Source: Luteolibacter sp. (GTDB taxonomy: Bacteria; Verrucomicrobiota; Verrucomicrobiia; Verrucomicrobiales; Akkermansiaceae). Taken from it: a stretch of 64,000 nt of DNA. The stretch lies in NCBI GenBank assembly GCA_030696085.1, contig JAUYNL010000029.1, positions 62,001 through 126,000 of the forward strand, given 5' to 3'. A program made the translations under genes and the position numbers. The notes beneath the pieces were generated by a model. It ran no database searches. It saw only the letters and a program-made list of their open reading frames with translations, and was not told the origin of the DNA. Of this stretch, positions 41,832-50,312 are shown in pieces. Positions within the stretch are counted from its first letter, which is position 1. Each line of letters opens with the position of its first letter.

Positions 41832-42938
41832 ATGACTCCCACCTTTCCCGTCGAACACAACGATCCGATCAATGCGAAAATCCTGGCGATTTCCGAAGAC
41901 CTGATCGCCGGATTCCAGCGCCAGCCCTTCCATATGATCGCGGAAAAATCCGGTGTGCCGCTCGAAACGGTGCTGGAACGCATCCGGACCATGCAGCAGG
42001 CGGGCATCATTCGCCGCGTGCGCCAGACGCTGCTTTCCACCAAGCTCGCCCACGGCGCGCTGGTCGCCTGGAAGGTGCCTGAGGAAAAACTCAACGACGC
42101 CTTTGATTTCATGGCAAAGGAGGACCCGTTTTCCGGCCATGTCGTGATCCGCTCCACCGACACCGGTGTTTCCGGCTCGGGCTACCGTTTGTGGACGACG
42201 CTCAAAGTGCCGGTCGGCGAGTCGCTCGACCATCACGCCACCGCCTTGCTTCGGCTGACAGGCGCGACCGAATACCTGCTGATGCCCGCCAATGGCGTCT
42301 TCGCCCTCGGCGTGGGCCATACGCGCCGCAAAACCCTCGAACCCGGCGATAAATCCGATGAACCCGCCGTGATGATGACCACCGCCACCGTGGAGCTGAC
42401 GCCGGAGGAGTGGCGCGTCCTGCTCGCGCTGAAAGAGGAGCTCGCATTCGATGAAATTTGCGAAAACCCCTGGGTCCGGCGCGCGGAAATCGCCGACGTC
42501 CCGCTGGAGCGTTTTTGCGAAGTGGCGGAAACACTCAACTCGAAAAAAGTCATCGGCCGCTTTTCCACCTTCCTCGAACACGTGAAACCCTCCGCCAGCG
42601 GCGAGCGCGTCACCCGTTTCAACGGACTGTTCCACTGGGCGGTGCCGAAAGGCCGCGAAATCGAGGGCGGAGCGGAGGTCGGCCGTCATTATTGCATGAC
42701 GCATTGTTACTGGCGCGAGGGCGGGCCGCAGTTTGGCGACGTCAACATCATGGGAGTCGTGCACGGCACCGAAAAGGAACGGGTGCTCGAACACAAGGCC
42801 GCCATCGACCGTCACCTGGAGGCCGTCGGCATTCCGGTTTCCTACACCAACGTTTTCTGGGGCGGTCGTTCCGAAATCAAGCCCTCGGAAATTTCGCCGA
42901 AGGTGTATGCGGAGTGGCACGCGCAACACGCGGACTGA
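41832..42938 (+). CDS. double AsnC-type protein, siroheme decarboxylase-like (AhbA/AhbB fused)
   Basis: 368-residue protein made of two similar Lrp/AsnC-type modules, each with a helix-turn-helix-like start and a RAM-like alpha/beta domain. First module: MIAEKSGVPLETVLERIRTM and VRQTLLSTKLAHGALVAWKVPE. Second: WRVLLALKEEL... and HYCMTHCYWREGGPQ..., VNIMGVVHGTEKE. The phrase 'H-C-Y-x-R ... N-x-x-x-M/V-V-H-G' is the signature of the siroheme/heme-d1 decarboxylases AhbA, AhbB, NirD, NirL and not of transcription factors. In heme d1 and alternative heme synthesis these turn siroheme to 12,18-didecarboxysiroheme. No other ahb or nir gene is near. The fused form is like the NirDL proteins. Confidence 0.7.
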   Translation: MTPTFPVEHNDPINAKILAISEDLIAGFQRQPFHMIAEKSGVPLETVLERIRTMQQAGIIRRVRQTLLSTKLAHGALVAWKVPEEKLNDAFDFMAKEDPFSGHVVIRSTDTGVSGSGYRLWTTLKVPVGESLDHHATALLRLTGATEYLLMPANGVFALGVGHTRRKTLEPGDKSDEPAVMMTTATVELTPEEWRVLLALKEELAFDEICENPWVRRAEIADVPLERFCEVAETLNSKKVIGRFSTFLEHVKPSASGERVTRFNGLFHWAVPKGREIEGGAEVGRHYCMTHCYWREGGPQFGDVNIMGVVHGTEKERVLEHKAAIDRHLEAVGIPVSYTNVFWGGRSEIKPSEISPKVYAEWHAQHAD

Positions 42939-42981
42939 CTCACGATTTCATTTTGCTTGGAGGCGGGGTGGGGGAGTGAGC

Positions 42982-44742
42982 ATGGTTTCGCCCATGAGCA
43001 TGCGTTTCATCACAGCCGTGTGGGCGGGATTCCTGGCCACTTCGATCCCCCTTGCGGCGGAGCCTGCCAATGCGGCGGCGAGTCCCGCTGTCGATGCGGC
43101 ACCTCCCAATGCGGAGGCGGAGCTTCCCGATGTGGAGGCGGCGATTCCCGATGTGGAGGCGGCGATTCCCGCGCCCGTGAAAGCCCTCGGGAAACCCGCC
43201 ATGATGGTCTTTCCCGGCGGCATCCGCATGGCCGTGAGCGCCGCCACCGAGGAGGCGCAGGCCCATGTCAACCAAGGCCTGAATCACCTGCATGGCGGCT
43301 GGGAATTCGAGGCCAGCCGTCATTTCGCCGCCGCGATGCGCGAGGATCCGGATTGTCTGCTCGCCCATTGGGGCATGATCATGGCCTTGCTCAACCCCAC
43401 TCCCGAAACGGGCGACGCGCGCAACGCCGCCAGCGAACGGCTGCTCGATCTCATCGAACAGGGCAAGGGCACCGATCTTGAGCGCGGCTATGCCTACGGG
43501 CTCATCAAATACATCGAGGAAGGGCCAGCCGGCGCCGCGAACGCCTTTCACAAGGTGGCCGACAGGTTTCCCAATGAACTCCAGGCAGCCGTCTTCGCCG
43601 CCCTCTTCACCAGGGGCGGCTTCGATGAATCCGGCCATGCCACTCCCTCCCAGGAAACCTCGGAGAAGGAGCTGCTCGCATTGATCGAAAAACATCCGGA
43701 AAGCCCGGTGCCGCTCAACGCCCTGCTGGTCATCCGCGCCGAAGGCCCGGACCTGCGTGGCTCGCTCTGGCTCGCCCGCAGGCTCTGCCAGATGGTGCCC
43801 GACTATCCGCCCTATCTCCACTTGTTAGGTCATTATGAGTGGCGCAGCGGCCACCACGGCATGGCCGCATCCGTCTTTGGCCGTGCGGCGGCGTCCTATC
43901 AGAGCTGGATGAGGAACCAGAAGGTGACGGTTGCCGATTGCCCGGAATGGGCCAGGGCGGAGTGCTACCGCATCGTCGCGCTGATCTCCAAAGGTGATTT
44001 CGAGACATCCTACGCCGCCGCCCGCCAAGTGGCTGCCACGCCGCTGATCGAGGCACGCCCCGCGTCTCCTGGAAACCGTTTCCTGCTTTGGGAGGCCAAG
44101 ACCCTGCCCGCCCGCATTCTCGTTCATCGCGGCCTGCGCGGCAATGCCGGCGAGGCCTTCCTCTCCCTTCCAAAGCCCGGTGCCTTGAAGGAATACCGCA
44201 AGCATTCTTTGGCATACTGGTGGATCGATGGCCTCCGTTTCGCTTTGGAAGCCCAGCGTTTGATCGACAAAAAGGACCTCGCAGGAGCCCGCGAGGTTGT
44301 TGCCGCACTCACCCAACATGGCGAGTCGATGACCGGCGTCCAGGCGGCGGCGACCGCCGCTGGCGAACGCTCCGCATGGGTTCGATCGTTCCGCGCCCTC
44401 GAAGTTTTGGCCAGCGACCTCCGCGGCCGGCTCGCCATGGCCGGCCCCGCGGACAAGCGCGATATCGCCTACAACTGGTTCAGCTCCGCCGCTGATCGCC
44501 AGCTTCCCGCCACCCTGTTGCTGCCGCCGATGATCCTCACTCCCATGGCCTCGCGTCTCGGAGATTATTACCTCAGCCTGAAAAAACCCGCCGAGGCGGC
44601 GGAAGCCTACCACAGGGCGCTCGCCTCGTTTCCGAATGACATGAACTCACTGCTCGGACTGAAACGCGCCTGCGAAGCCGCCGGAAAATCGGCCGAAGCT
44701 GCGGAAATCGACAAGATGATCGAGGCGCTGAAAGCCGAATGA
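42982..44742 (+). CDS. secreted tetratricopeptide-like repeat protein
   Basis: 586-residue exported protein with an N-terminal signal sequence (FITAVWAGFLATSIPLAAEPA). After it come five copies of a 7-residue repeat ending in P (residues about 29-63: ANAAASP, AVDAAPP, NAEAELP, DVEAAIP, DVEAAIP). A region of helical repeats of TPR/SEL1 type follows: HVNQGLNHLHGGWEFEASRHFAAAMREDP near residue 95, and C-terminal AEAYHRALASFPNDMNSLLGLKRAC. Such proteins (the 'tetratricopeptide protein' fold of COG0457) typically scaffold other proteins. It is complete, with no catalytic motif seen. It may act in the periplasm. Confidence 0.82.
   Translation: MVSPMSMRFITAVWAGFLATSIPLAAEPANAAASPAVDAAPPNAEAELPDVEAAIPDVEAAIPAPVKALGKPAMMVFPGGIRMAVSAATEEAQAHVNQGLNHLHGGWEFEASRHFAAAMREDPDCLLAHWGMIMALLNPTPETGDARNAASERLLDLIEQGKGTDLERGYAYGLIKYIEEGPAGAANAFHKVADRFPNELQAAVFAALFTRGGFDESGHATPSQETSEKELLALIEKHPESPVPLNALLVIRAEGPDLRGSLWLARRLCQMVPDYPPYLHLLGHYEWRSGHHGMAASVFGRAAASYQSWMRNQKVTVADCPEWARAECYRIVALISKGDFETSYAAARQVAATPLIEARPASPGNRFLLWEAKTLPARILVHRGLRGNAGEAFLSLPKPGALKEYRKHSLAYWWIDGLRFALEAQRLIDKKDLAGAREVVAALTQHGESMTGVQAAATAAGERSAWVRSFRALEVLASDLRGRLAMAGPADKRDIAYNWFSSAADRQLPATLLLPPMILTPMASRLGDYYLSLKKPAEAAEAYHRALASFPNDMNSLLGLKRACEAAGKSAEAAEIDKMIEALKAE
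43066..43170 (+). repeat. five tandem 21-base repeats inside the TPR gene
   Basis: Five back-to-back 21-base units (43066-43086, 43087-43107, 43108-43128, 43129-43149, 43150-43170); the last two are identical, and the earlier three are degenerate. They code for seven-residue Ala/Asp/Glu/Pro units. The repeat spans the linker just after the signal peptide, a place where length changes are tolerated. Confidence 0.85.
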
Positions 44743-44799
44743 CCCCAGCCGCAGGGTGGGGGAGTCGAAGCTCCCGATTCGGCCGAATTATTTAAAAAA

Positions 44800-44835
44800 G
44801 AAGGCCGCCGAGGGGTCCCTCCCCCGGCGGCCGAA
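44800..44835 (-). terminator. minus-strand hairpin with T-run, no gene assigned upstream
   Basis: GGCCGCCG (44803-44810) pairs with CGGCGGCC (44825-44832), with an inner GGGG/CCCC pairing. On the minus strand the hairpin is followed by TTCTTTTTTAAA. It is therefore a leftward terminator, but no leftward gene lies to its right before the GatC start. It may end a small RNA, or serve as an attenuator or pausing element. See the finding. Confidence 0.55.
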
Positions 44836-45040
44836 GTCATCTTGCCCACATCCACACCCATGGATTTCGGCAGACAACTGCTGTTACACCCTTACAAGAA
44901 GCAGCGGTTACCCGTCGCTTACATTGGAGTCAGACCATCAAGTTTTATGAATGTTCAAAGAATTCTAAAAAATTATCAAACTTTCTGATTCCCCCAACTT
45001 GGCACTTGGAAAGCGGCCCGCGTTTCCCGACCTTTTCGCC
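44836..45040. promoter_or_regulatory. gatC: AT-rich leader before gatC
   Basis: An AT-rich stretch before gatC contains TTGGAG (44924-44929) and TATGAA (44946-44951) spaced by 16 bases, a plausible sigma-70-type promoter for gatCA. The part from about 44940 to 44990 is strongly AT-rich for this genome. Confidence 0.45.
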
Positions 45041-45334
45041 ATGCCGCACAGCCACATCGACGTCCGCTATGTCGCCAATCTCGCCCGTCTCGAACTGAGC
45101 GATGAGGAGGTGGCGACCTTCCAGCCTCAATTGGAGGCCATCCTGCATCACGCCGAGGCGCTTTCAAAACTGGATGTCAGCGGCATCGAGCCTACCGCCC
45201 ACGCGACACAGGTGTTCGGCAGGATGCGTGCCGATGTTCCCCATGAAAGCCTGCCGGTCGCCGCCATCCTGCAAAACGCCCCCGACCAGGCCCAGGGCCA
45301 GATCCGCGTGCCCAAAGTCGTGACCGACGCCTGA
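45041..45334 (+). CDS. gatC: aspartyl/glutamyl-tRNA amidotransferase subunit C
   Basis: 97-residue GatC, the small subunit that holds GatA and GatB together in the enzyme that amidates Glu-tRNA(Gln)/Asp-tRNA(Asn). Seen: HIDVRYVANLARLELSDEEV at the N-terminus and the LDVSGIEPTAHATQVFGRMRAD middle and C-terminal pattern. I use the ATG at 45041. It is followed 45 bases on by gatA; gatB is not in this window. Confidence 0.93.
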   Translation: MPHSHIDVRYVANLARLELSDEEVATFQPQLEAILHHAEALSKLDVSGIEPTAHATQVFGRMRADVPHESLPVAAILQNAPDQAQGQIRVPKVVTDA

Positions 45335-45379
45335 TCTCTCGGTTTTTCAGCGTTTCAGCATTTCAGCTTTTACCTCACC

Positions 45380-46786
45380 ATGTCCATTTCCACCCTTCGC
45401 CAGCAACTTCTCTCCGGAGAAATCACGCCCGCCTCCATTCTTGAGCGGCTCTCCGGAGAAATCGCCGCCCGCGATCCCCGCACCGGCGCTTATCTTTCCC
45501 GTGATCTGGAATCCGCGCTCGCAGAGGCGGCGAATGCGGATCTCTCCCTGCCACTCGGCGGCATCCCCATCGCCATCAAGGACAACATCAACGTGCTCGG
45601 CCAGCCCTGCACCTGTGGTTCGAAGTTTCTAGCGGAAAACTACACCTCACCCTACGATGCCACCGTCATCCGCAAGCTCCGCGCGGCGGGGGCCATTCCC
45701 TTCGGCCGCATGAATCAGGATGAGTTCGCGATGGGCTCGTCCACCGAAAACTCCGCGCTGCAAACGACCCGCAATCCCCATGATCCGGAGCGCATCCCCG
45801 GCGGTTCCTCCGGTGGCTCCGCGGCCGCCGTCGCCGATCTAACTGCCATTGCCGCGCTCGGCTCCGATACCGGTGGTTCGATCCGCCAGCCGGCCTCCCA
45901 CTGCGGTGTCGTCGGTCTGAAACCCTCCTACGGCCGGGTTTCCCGCTACGGATTGGTCGCCTTCGCCTCGTCGCTCGATCAAATCGGCCCGCTCACCCGC
46001 AGCGTCGGGGATGCCGCGCTCATTTTGCAAGCCATCGCCGGCTTCGATCCGGCGGATTCCACCTGTCTCGATGCGCCGGTGCCGGATTATCTATCCGGTC
46101 TCAACGATGGCGTGAAAGGGCTGAAACTCGGTGTGCCGAAGGAATACTTCGGCAAGGGCATCGATCCCGGCGTGCGCAATAACGTCGAGGCCGCCATCCA
46201 GAAACTCGCCGCCAAGGGTGCGGAGATCGTGGAAATCTCCCTGCCGCACACCGAGCACGCAGTGGCCACCTATTATGTCATCGCGCCGGCCGAGGCCTCA
46301 TCGAACCTCTCGCGTTTTGATGGCATCCGCTACGGCCACCGTGCCGCAAATCCGGCGAACATCCTCGATCTCTACAAGAAATCCCGCGAAGAAGGATTCG
46401 GTCCGGAAGTGAAACGCCGGATCATCCTTGGCACCTACGTGCTTTCTTCCGGTTATTACGATGCCTATTACGGCCGCGCCCAGAAAGTCCGCACGCTCAT
46501 CCGCCGGGATTTCGAAAACGCCTTCCAACAGGTGGATGCCATCGTCTCGCCGGTAGCCCCCACGCCCGCGCGCAAAATCGGTGCTTTCGCCGATGATCCG
46601 CTGCACGAATATCTATCCGATATCTTCACCCTCTCCGCCAACCTGGCCGGAATCCCCGGCATCTCCGTGCCCTGCGGCGTCACCGATTTCGACGGCGGCA
46701 AGAGCCTTCCCACCGGCCTGCAGATCCTCGGCCCGCACCTCGGCGAGGCGAAGCTCCTGCAAATCGCCAGGGCGGCGGAGGGCTGA
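45380..46786 (+). CDS. gatA: aspartyl/glutamyl-tRNA amidotransferase subunit A
   Basis: 468-residue amidase-family subunit that frees ammonia from glutamine. Seen: LGGIPIAIKDNINVLGQPC (with the catalytic Lys), AMGSSTENSALQTTRNP, the Ser-cis-Ser-Lys triad region RIPGGSSGGSAAAVAD and LGSDTGGSIRQPASHCG. The length and order (gatCA) are standard. It ends three bases before the oppositely oriented YyaL-like gene, with no visible terminator between them. Confidence 0.97.
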   Translation: MSISTLRQQLLSGEITPASILERLSGEIAARDPRTGAYLSRDLESALAEAANADLSLPLGGIPIAIKDNINVLGQPCTCGSKFLAENYTSPYDATVIRKLRAAGAIPFGRMNQDEFAMGSSTENSALQTTRNPHDPERIPGGSSGGSAAAVADLTAIAALGSDTGGSIRQPASHCGVVGLKPSYGRVSRYGLVAFASSLDQIGPLTRSVGDAALILQAIAGFDPADSTCLDAPVPDYLSGLNDGVKGLKLGVPKEYFGKGIDPGVRNNVEAAIQKLAAKGAEIVEISLPHTEHAVATYYVIAPAEASSNLSRFDGIRYGHRAANPANILDLYKKSREEGFGPEVKRRIILGTYVLSSGYYDAYYGRAQKVRTLIRRDFENAFQQVDAIVSPVAPTPARKIGAFADDPLHEYLSDIFTLSANLAGIPGISVPCGVTDFDGGKSLPTGLQILGPHLGEAKLLQIARAAEG

Positions 46787-46789
46787 GAT

Positions 46790-48796
46790 TCAAGTAAATC
46801 TGCGGCAGGACACTCCCTCGCAGAGGATCACCTCATCTCCATCGCCCGGCGCGAACACCGCGCGCGGCAGATAGGAATTCCGAGGTTTTTCCAGCATCCC
46901 GGCATCCGCCAGTTCCGGGATTTGGAATTTCATCACGCCGCGCTCGTGCAGATCGAGCGCCGCCAGCAGCAGCGGACAGGAGAAGGAATGGGTTTCCAGC
47001 ATGCGGCATCCGGCCCGCAGCAGGACTTCCGCGCGGGCGCCGTGCCCGGGTTGATCCAACAGAACCGCCAGCTTGAGCAGGTTTTCCGCTGCCAGATGAT
47101 TGGGCGATGGCTCCGCGCCGTCGTAGTCCTCGCGGATCACCATCAGCGTTTCACCCGCCAGGGCGGGACGCATCACGTAGCCTGATTTCGAATCATCCCA
47201 GAAGCCTGCATCAAGTTTCCGCTGGAGCTTCGCAGCCCAGTCCAGCCAGCCACCATCCGGCAGCACGGCATGCAGCTCGATGAGCCCGGAAATCAGAAAC
47301 GCATAATCGGCGGGAAACGCTTCGGCGCTGCCACGGTGCTTGCGATAACTGCGAAACAGGCACCCGCCATGCCATAACTCCCGCTTGAGGAAAGTCGCCG
47401 CTCCACAAGCCGCGTCCGCCAGATCCTTGCGGTCCAACACGCGCGCGCCACGGGCCAGCGCGCCGATGGCCAGGCCGTTCCATGCCGTGACGATCTTGTC
47501 ATCCCGGTGCGGTGGCGGGCGCTTGTCGCGGTTGATTGTTAGTGAGGTTTTCGCGGCGGAGATGCGTTCGCGGATCTCCTGCTCCGGGCAATCGAACGAC
47601 TGGGCCAGCGCATCGTCCTTCATCGCCCGGAACAAGGTGTTTTGCCCTTTCAATTCGCCGTGCGGATCGCTCTCCGGTCTTGCGTTTCCGTCAGCCTCCA
47701 CGCCGAAGGCCGCGCAAAAAATCGCGGCATCGCGCGCTTCGAGCAATGCGGATATTTCATCCGCGCCCCAGGTCCAGAAGGCCCCCTCTCGTTTGTGTTG
47801 CGCCTCCGCATCCGGCAGGCTGTCGGCGTCCTCCGCAGCGTGGAACGCGCCACCGGTATCGCGCAGTGTTTCCATCAGATAGCGGAAAATCCCCTCGCTC
47901 ACATCGCGGAAGCCATCTTCGCCGGTGATCTGCCACGCATCGAGATAGGCCATCGCGAGCTGCGCCTGATCGTAGAGCATTTTCTCGTAATGCGGCACAT
48001 GCCAGTAGCGGTCCACCGAGTAGCGGTGGAAGCCGCCGCCGAGGTGATCGTGCATGCCGCCGCCCGCCATCGCCCGCAGCGTGCGCTCGCTCATTTCCCA
48101 GGCCATGGCCCCTTCGGAACTTTGCCTGCCGAAGCGCTCGCTGAGTTGCATCAATGCCCGCACTACCACCGGCCGCGGAAATTTCGGCGCACCGCCGAAA
48201 CCTCCGAGTTGTGGATCAAACATCGTTTCACATCGATCCAAAAAATCTCCAAACACCCGCTTGTGTGGCAGCGCCGATGGTTCCGCGTCATCTTCCGCCT
48301 CGCTTTGCAAATGACGGATCGCGCGTGCGGCCGCACGCTCCATCTGCACTTTGTCATCGCGCCAGAGTCGGGCGAGTTCGTGGCAGACTCGGGTGAAACC
48401 GGGGCGGCCATGGCGATCATCGGGCGGGAAATAGGTGCCGCCGAAGACGGGTTGTCCATCCGGCGTGAGCCACACGCTCATCGGCCATCCGCCTTGTCCG
48501 GTCGTCGCCTGGACATAGGCCATATAGATGGCATCGATGTCCGGCCGCTCCTCGCGGTCCACCTTGATGCTGATGAAATGATGGTTCACCACCTCCGCCA
48601 CGCGTTCGTTTTCAAAACTCTCGTGCTCCATCACATGGCACCAGTGGCAGGTCGAATAACCAACTGATAGAAATACCAGCTTATCTTCGGCGCGCGCCCG
48701 GTCAAACGCTCGCTGTCCCCACGGCTGCCAGTTCACAGGGTTGTGTGCGTGCTGGAGCAGGTAAGGGGAGCTCTCGTGGATCAGCGCGTTGGGCAT
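46790..48796 (-). CDS. YyaL/spermatogenesis-associated-20-type thioredoxin protein
   Basis: 668-residue DUF255-family protein. The N-terminal thioredoxin-like domain carries [18 protein letters not shown], the redox motif CHWC in [16 protein letters not shown], and [28 protein letters not shown]. The C-terminal part is a (alpha/alpha)6-barrel type (mannosyl-glycosidase-like) with [18 protein letters not shown] and [19 protein letters not shown]. Role unknown; the family is widespread. Its first base lies directly after lysA, with no gap, so the two genes are co-transcribed. Confidence 0.93.
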   Translation of the reverse strand: MPNALIHESSPYLLQHAHNPVNWQPWGQRAFDRARAEDKLVFLSVGYSTCHWCHVMEHESFENERVAEVVNHHFISIKVDREERPDIDAIYMAYVQATTGQGGWPMSVWLTPDGQPVFGGTYFPPDDRHGRPGFTRVCHELARLWRDDKVQMERAAARAIRHLQSEAEDDAEPSALPHKRVFGDFLDRCETMFDPQLGGFGGAPKFPRPVVVRALMQLSERFGRQSSEGAMAWEMSERTLRAMAGGGMHDHLGGGFHRYSVDRYWHVPHYEKMLYDQAQLAMAYLDAWQITGEDGFRDVSEGIFRYLMETLRDTGGAFHAAEDADSLPDAEAQHKREGAFWTWGADEISALLEARDAAIFCAAFGVEADGNARPESDPHGELKGQNTLFRAMKDDALAQSFDCPEQEIRERISAAKTSLTINRDKRPPPHRDDKIVTAWNGLAIGALARGARVLDRKDLADAACGAATFLKRELWHGGCLFRSYRKHRGSAEAFPADYAFLISGLIELHAVLPDGGWLDWAAKLQRKLDAGFWDDSKSGYVMRPALAGETLMVIREDYDGAEPSPNHLAAENLLKLAVLLDQPGHGARAEVLLRAGCRMLETHSFSCPLLLAALDLHERGVMKFQIPELADAGMLEKPRNSYLPRAVFAPGDGDEVILCEGVSCRRFT

Positions 48797-50086
48797 TTAC
48801 AACTCCCCCTCGATGAGGTCCTCCAGCTTCTGGCGCTTGCGAATCACCGTCGCCACATCTCCCTCGACGAGGATTTCGGCAGGCAGCGGGCGTGAGTTGT
48901 AGTTGGACGCCATCGCGAAGCCGTAAGCACCCGCGGACATCAGCGCGACGGAATCGCCGGGCTGGAAGTCCGGCAGCTCGCGGTTCTGGCAGAAAAAGTC
49001 GCCGCTCTCACAGATCGGCCCCACCACGTCCATGGTCACGCGTGCGTCGCTCCGCGCTTGCTTGAGCGGCACGATTTCATGATGTCCCTCGTAAAGCGCC
49101 GGGCGGATCAGGTCATTCATTCCGGCATCCACGATTTTGAAAGTTTTTGCCCTGCCCTTCTTCTCATACAGGCAGCGGGTGATCAGCACGCCCGCGTTGC
49201 CGACGATGAGGCGTCCGGGTTCCAGCAGGATTTTCAATCCGAGATCCTTGAGCAGCCGCACCATTTCACTGCCGTAGCGGCTGATGGTCAGCGGGCGTTC
49301 CTCGGGCTGCTGGCTTTCCCACCAATCCACACCCCCGGAGGCGAGGGAATTCTGATAGATGATGCCGATGCCGCCACCGATCGACCAGAACTCGATGCCA
49401 TACACCTCCTTGAACTGTCGTGCGAGTGGTGCCACCTTGTTCACCGCCTCGAGGAACGGTGCGATGGACGTGAGCTGCGAGCCGATGTGCATCTGCAGGC
49501 CGCGCAGTTTGATGTTGGGGAGTTCCTTGGCCGCGCGCTCGTAAAGACCGGCGATGTCTTCGAAATCCACGCCGAACTTGTTCTCGGACTTGCCCGTGGA
49601 GATATACTTGTGGGTTTTCGCATCCACGTTCGGATTCACCCGCACCGCGGCGGGCGCGATCATGCCGAGTTCGCCCGCCACCTCATTGAGATAGCGGAGC
49701 TCCTCCTCGCTCTCGACATTGAACGAGTAAATCCCTTGTTCGAGCGCATAGACGATCTCCTCCCGTGTCTTGCCCACGCCGGCAAACGTGCAGTGCGCCG
49801 GATCGCCGCCAGCCTTGATCACACGGAACAACTCACCGCCGGAAACGATGTCGAAACCCGCGCCTTCATTGGCCAGGAGCCGCAGCACCGAGAGATTCGA
49901 ATTCGCCTTCACCGCGTAGGCCACCTCGTGGTCCACACCGGCCAGCGCGGCATCGAGCCGACGATAGTGATCTAAAATCGTCGTCGCGGAATAAACATAA
50001 AGCGGCGTCCCGTGTTCCGCCGCCAGCGGGGCGAGATCCACGTCGTCACAGTGAAGAGAACCGTTTTTGTAGGAGAATCCATGCAT
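48797..50086 (-). CDS. lysA: diaminopimelate decarboxylase
   Basis: 429-residue PLP enzyme that makes lysine from meso-diaminopimelate. Seen: GTPLYVYSATTILDHYRRL, the PLP-lysine region VAYAVKANSNLSVL (residues about 53-66), IVSGGELFRVIKAGGDP, HIGSQLTS, LEPGRLIVGNAGVLI, and C-terminal GAYGFAMASNYNSRPLPAE (the substrate-binding and PLP-phosphate part). A complete fold III decarboxylase. DapF, another lysine enzyme, lies in this window at 55.9 kb. Confidence 0.96.
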   Translation of the reverse strand: MHGFSYKNGSLHCDDVDLAPLAAEHGTPLYVYSATTILDHYRRLDAALAGVDHEVAYAVKANSNLSVLRLLANEGAGFDIVSGGELFRVIKAGGDPAHCTFAGVGKTREEIVYALEQGIYSFNVESEEELRYLNEVAGELGMIAPAAVRVNPNVDAKTHKYISTGKSENKFGVDFEDIAGLYERAAKELPNIKLRGLQMHIGSQLTSIAPFLEAVNKVAPLARQFKEVYGIEFWSIGGGIGIIYQNSLASGGVDWWESQQPEERPLTISRYGSEMVRLLKDLGLKILLEPGRLIVGNAGVLITRCLYEKKGRAKTFKIVDAGMNDLIRPALYEGHHEIVPLKQARSDARVTMDVVGPICESGDFFCQNRELPDFQPGDSVALMSAGAYGFAMASNYNSRPLPAEILVEGDVATVIRKRQKLEDLIEGEL

Positions 50087-50312
50087 TGCGGCAGGGAATT
50101 AACCGCCACAGGTGCTGCGGGTAAAGCCCGGATCACCGGGATGTTGGGGATTGCATGCTACGGAGGGTTTCGCGCATTTTCACTGCGGTAAAAGTCTCCA
50201 AAGCCGTGTCATCACCGCCGGACTGCGGAGAGCTTCAAATGCGCGGTTTGCGCCGCCCAGGGGACGCATGAGAGCATGCTGCCCTACCATGGAAGCACCG
50301 GTGGCCGCCGCT
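50087..50312. other. intergenic region without a recognised gene
   Basis: About 225 bases between lysA (which starts here, reading leftward) and the Fic-family gene. No convincing frame or hairpin is visible. The lysA promoter presumably lies here. Confidence 0.4.
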
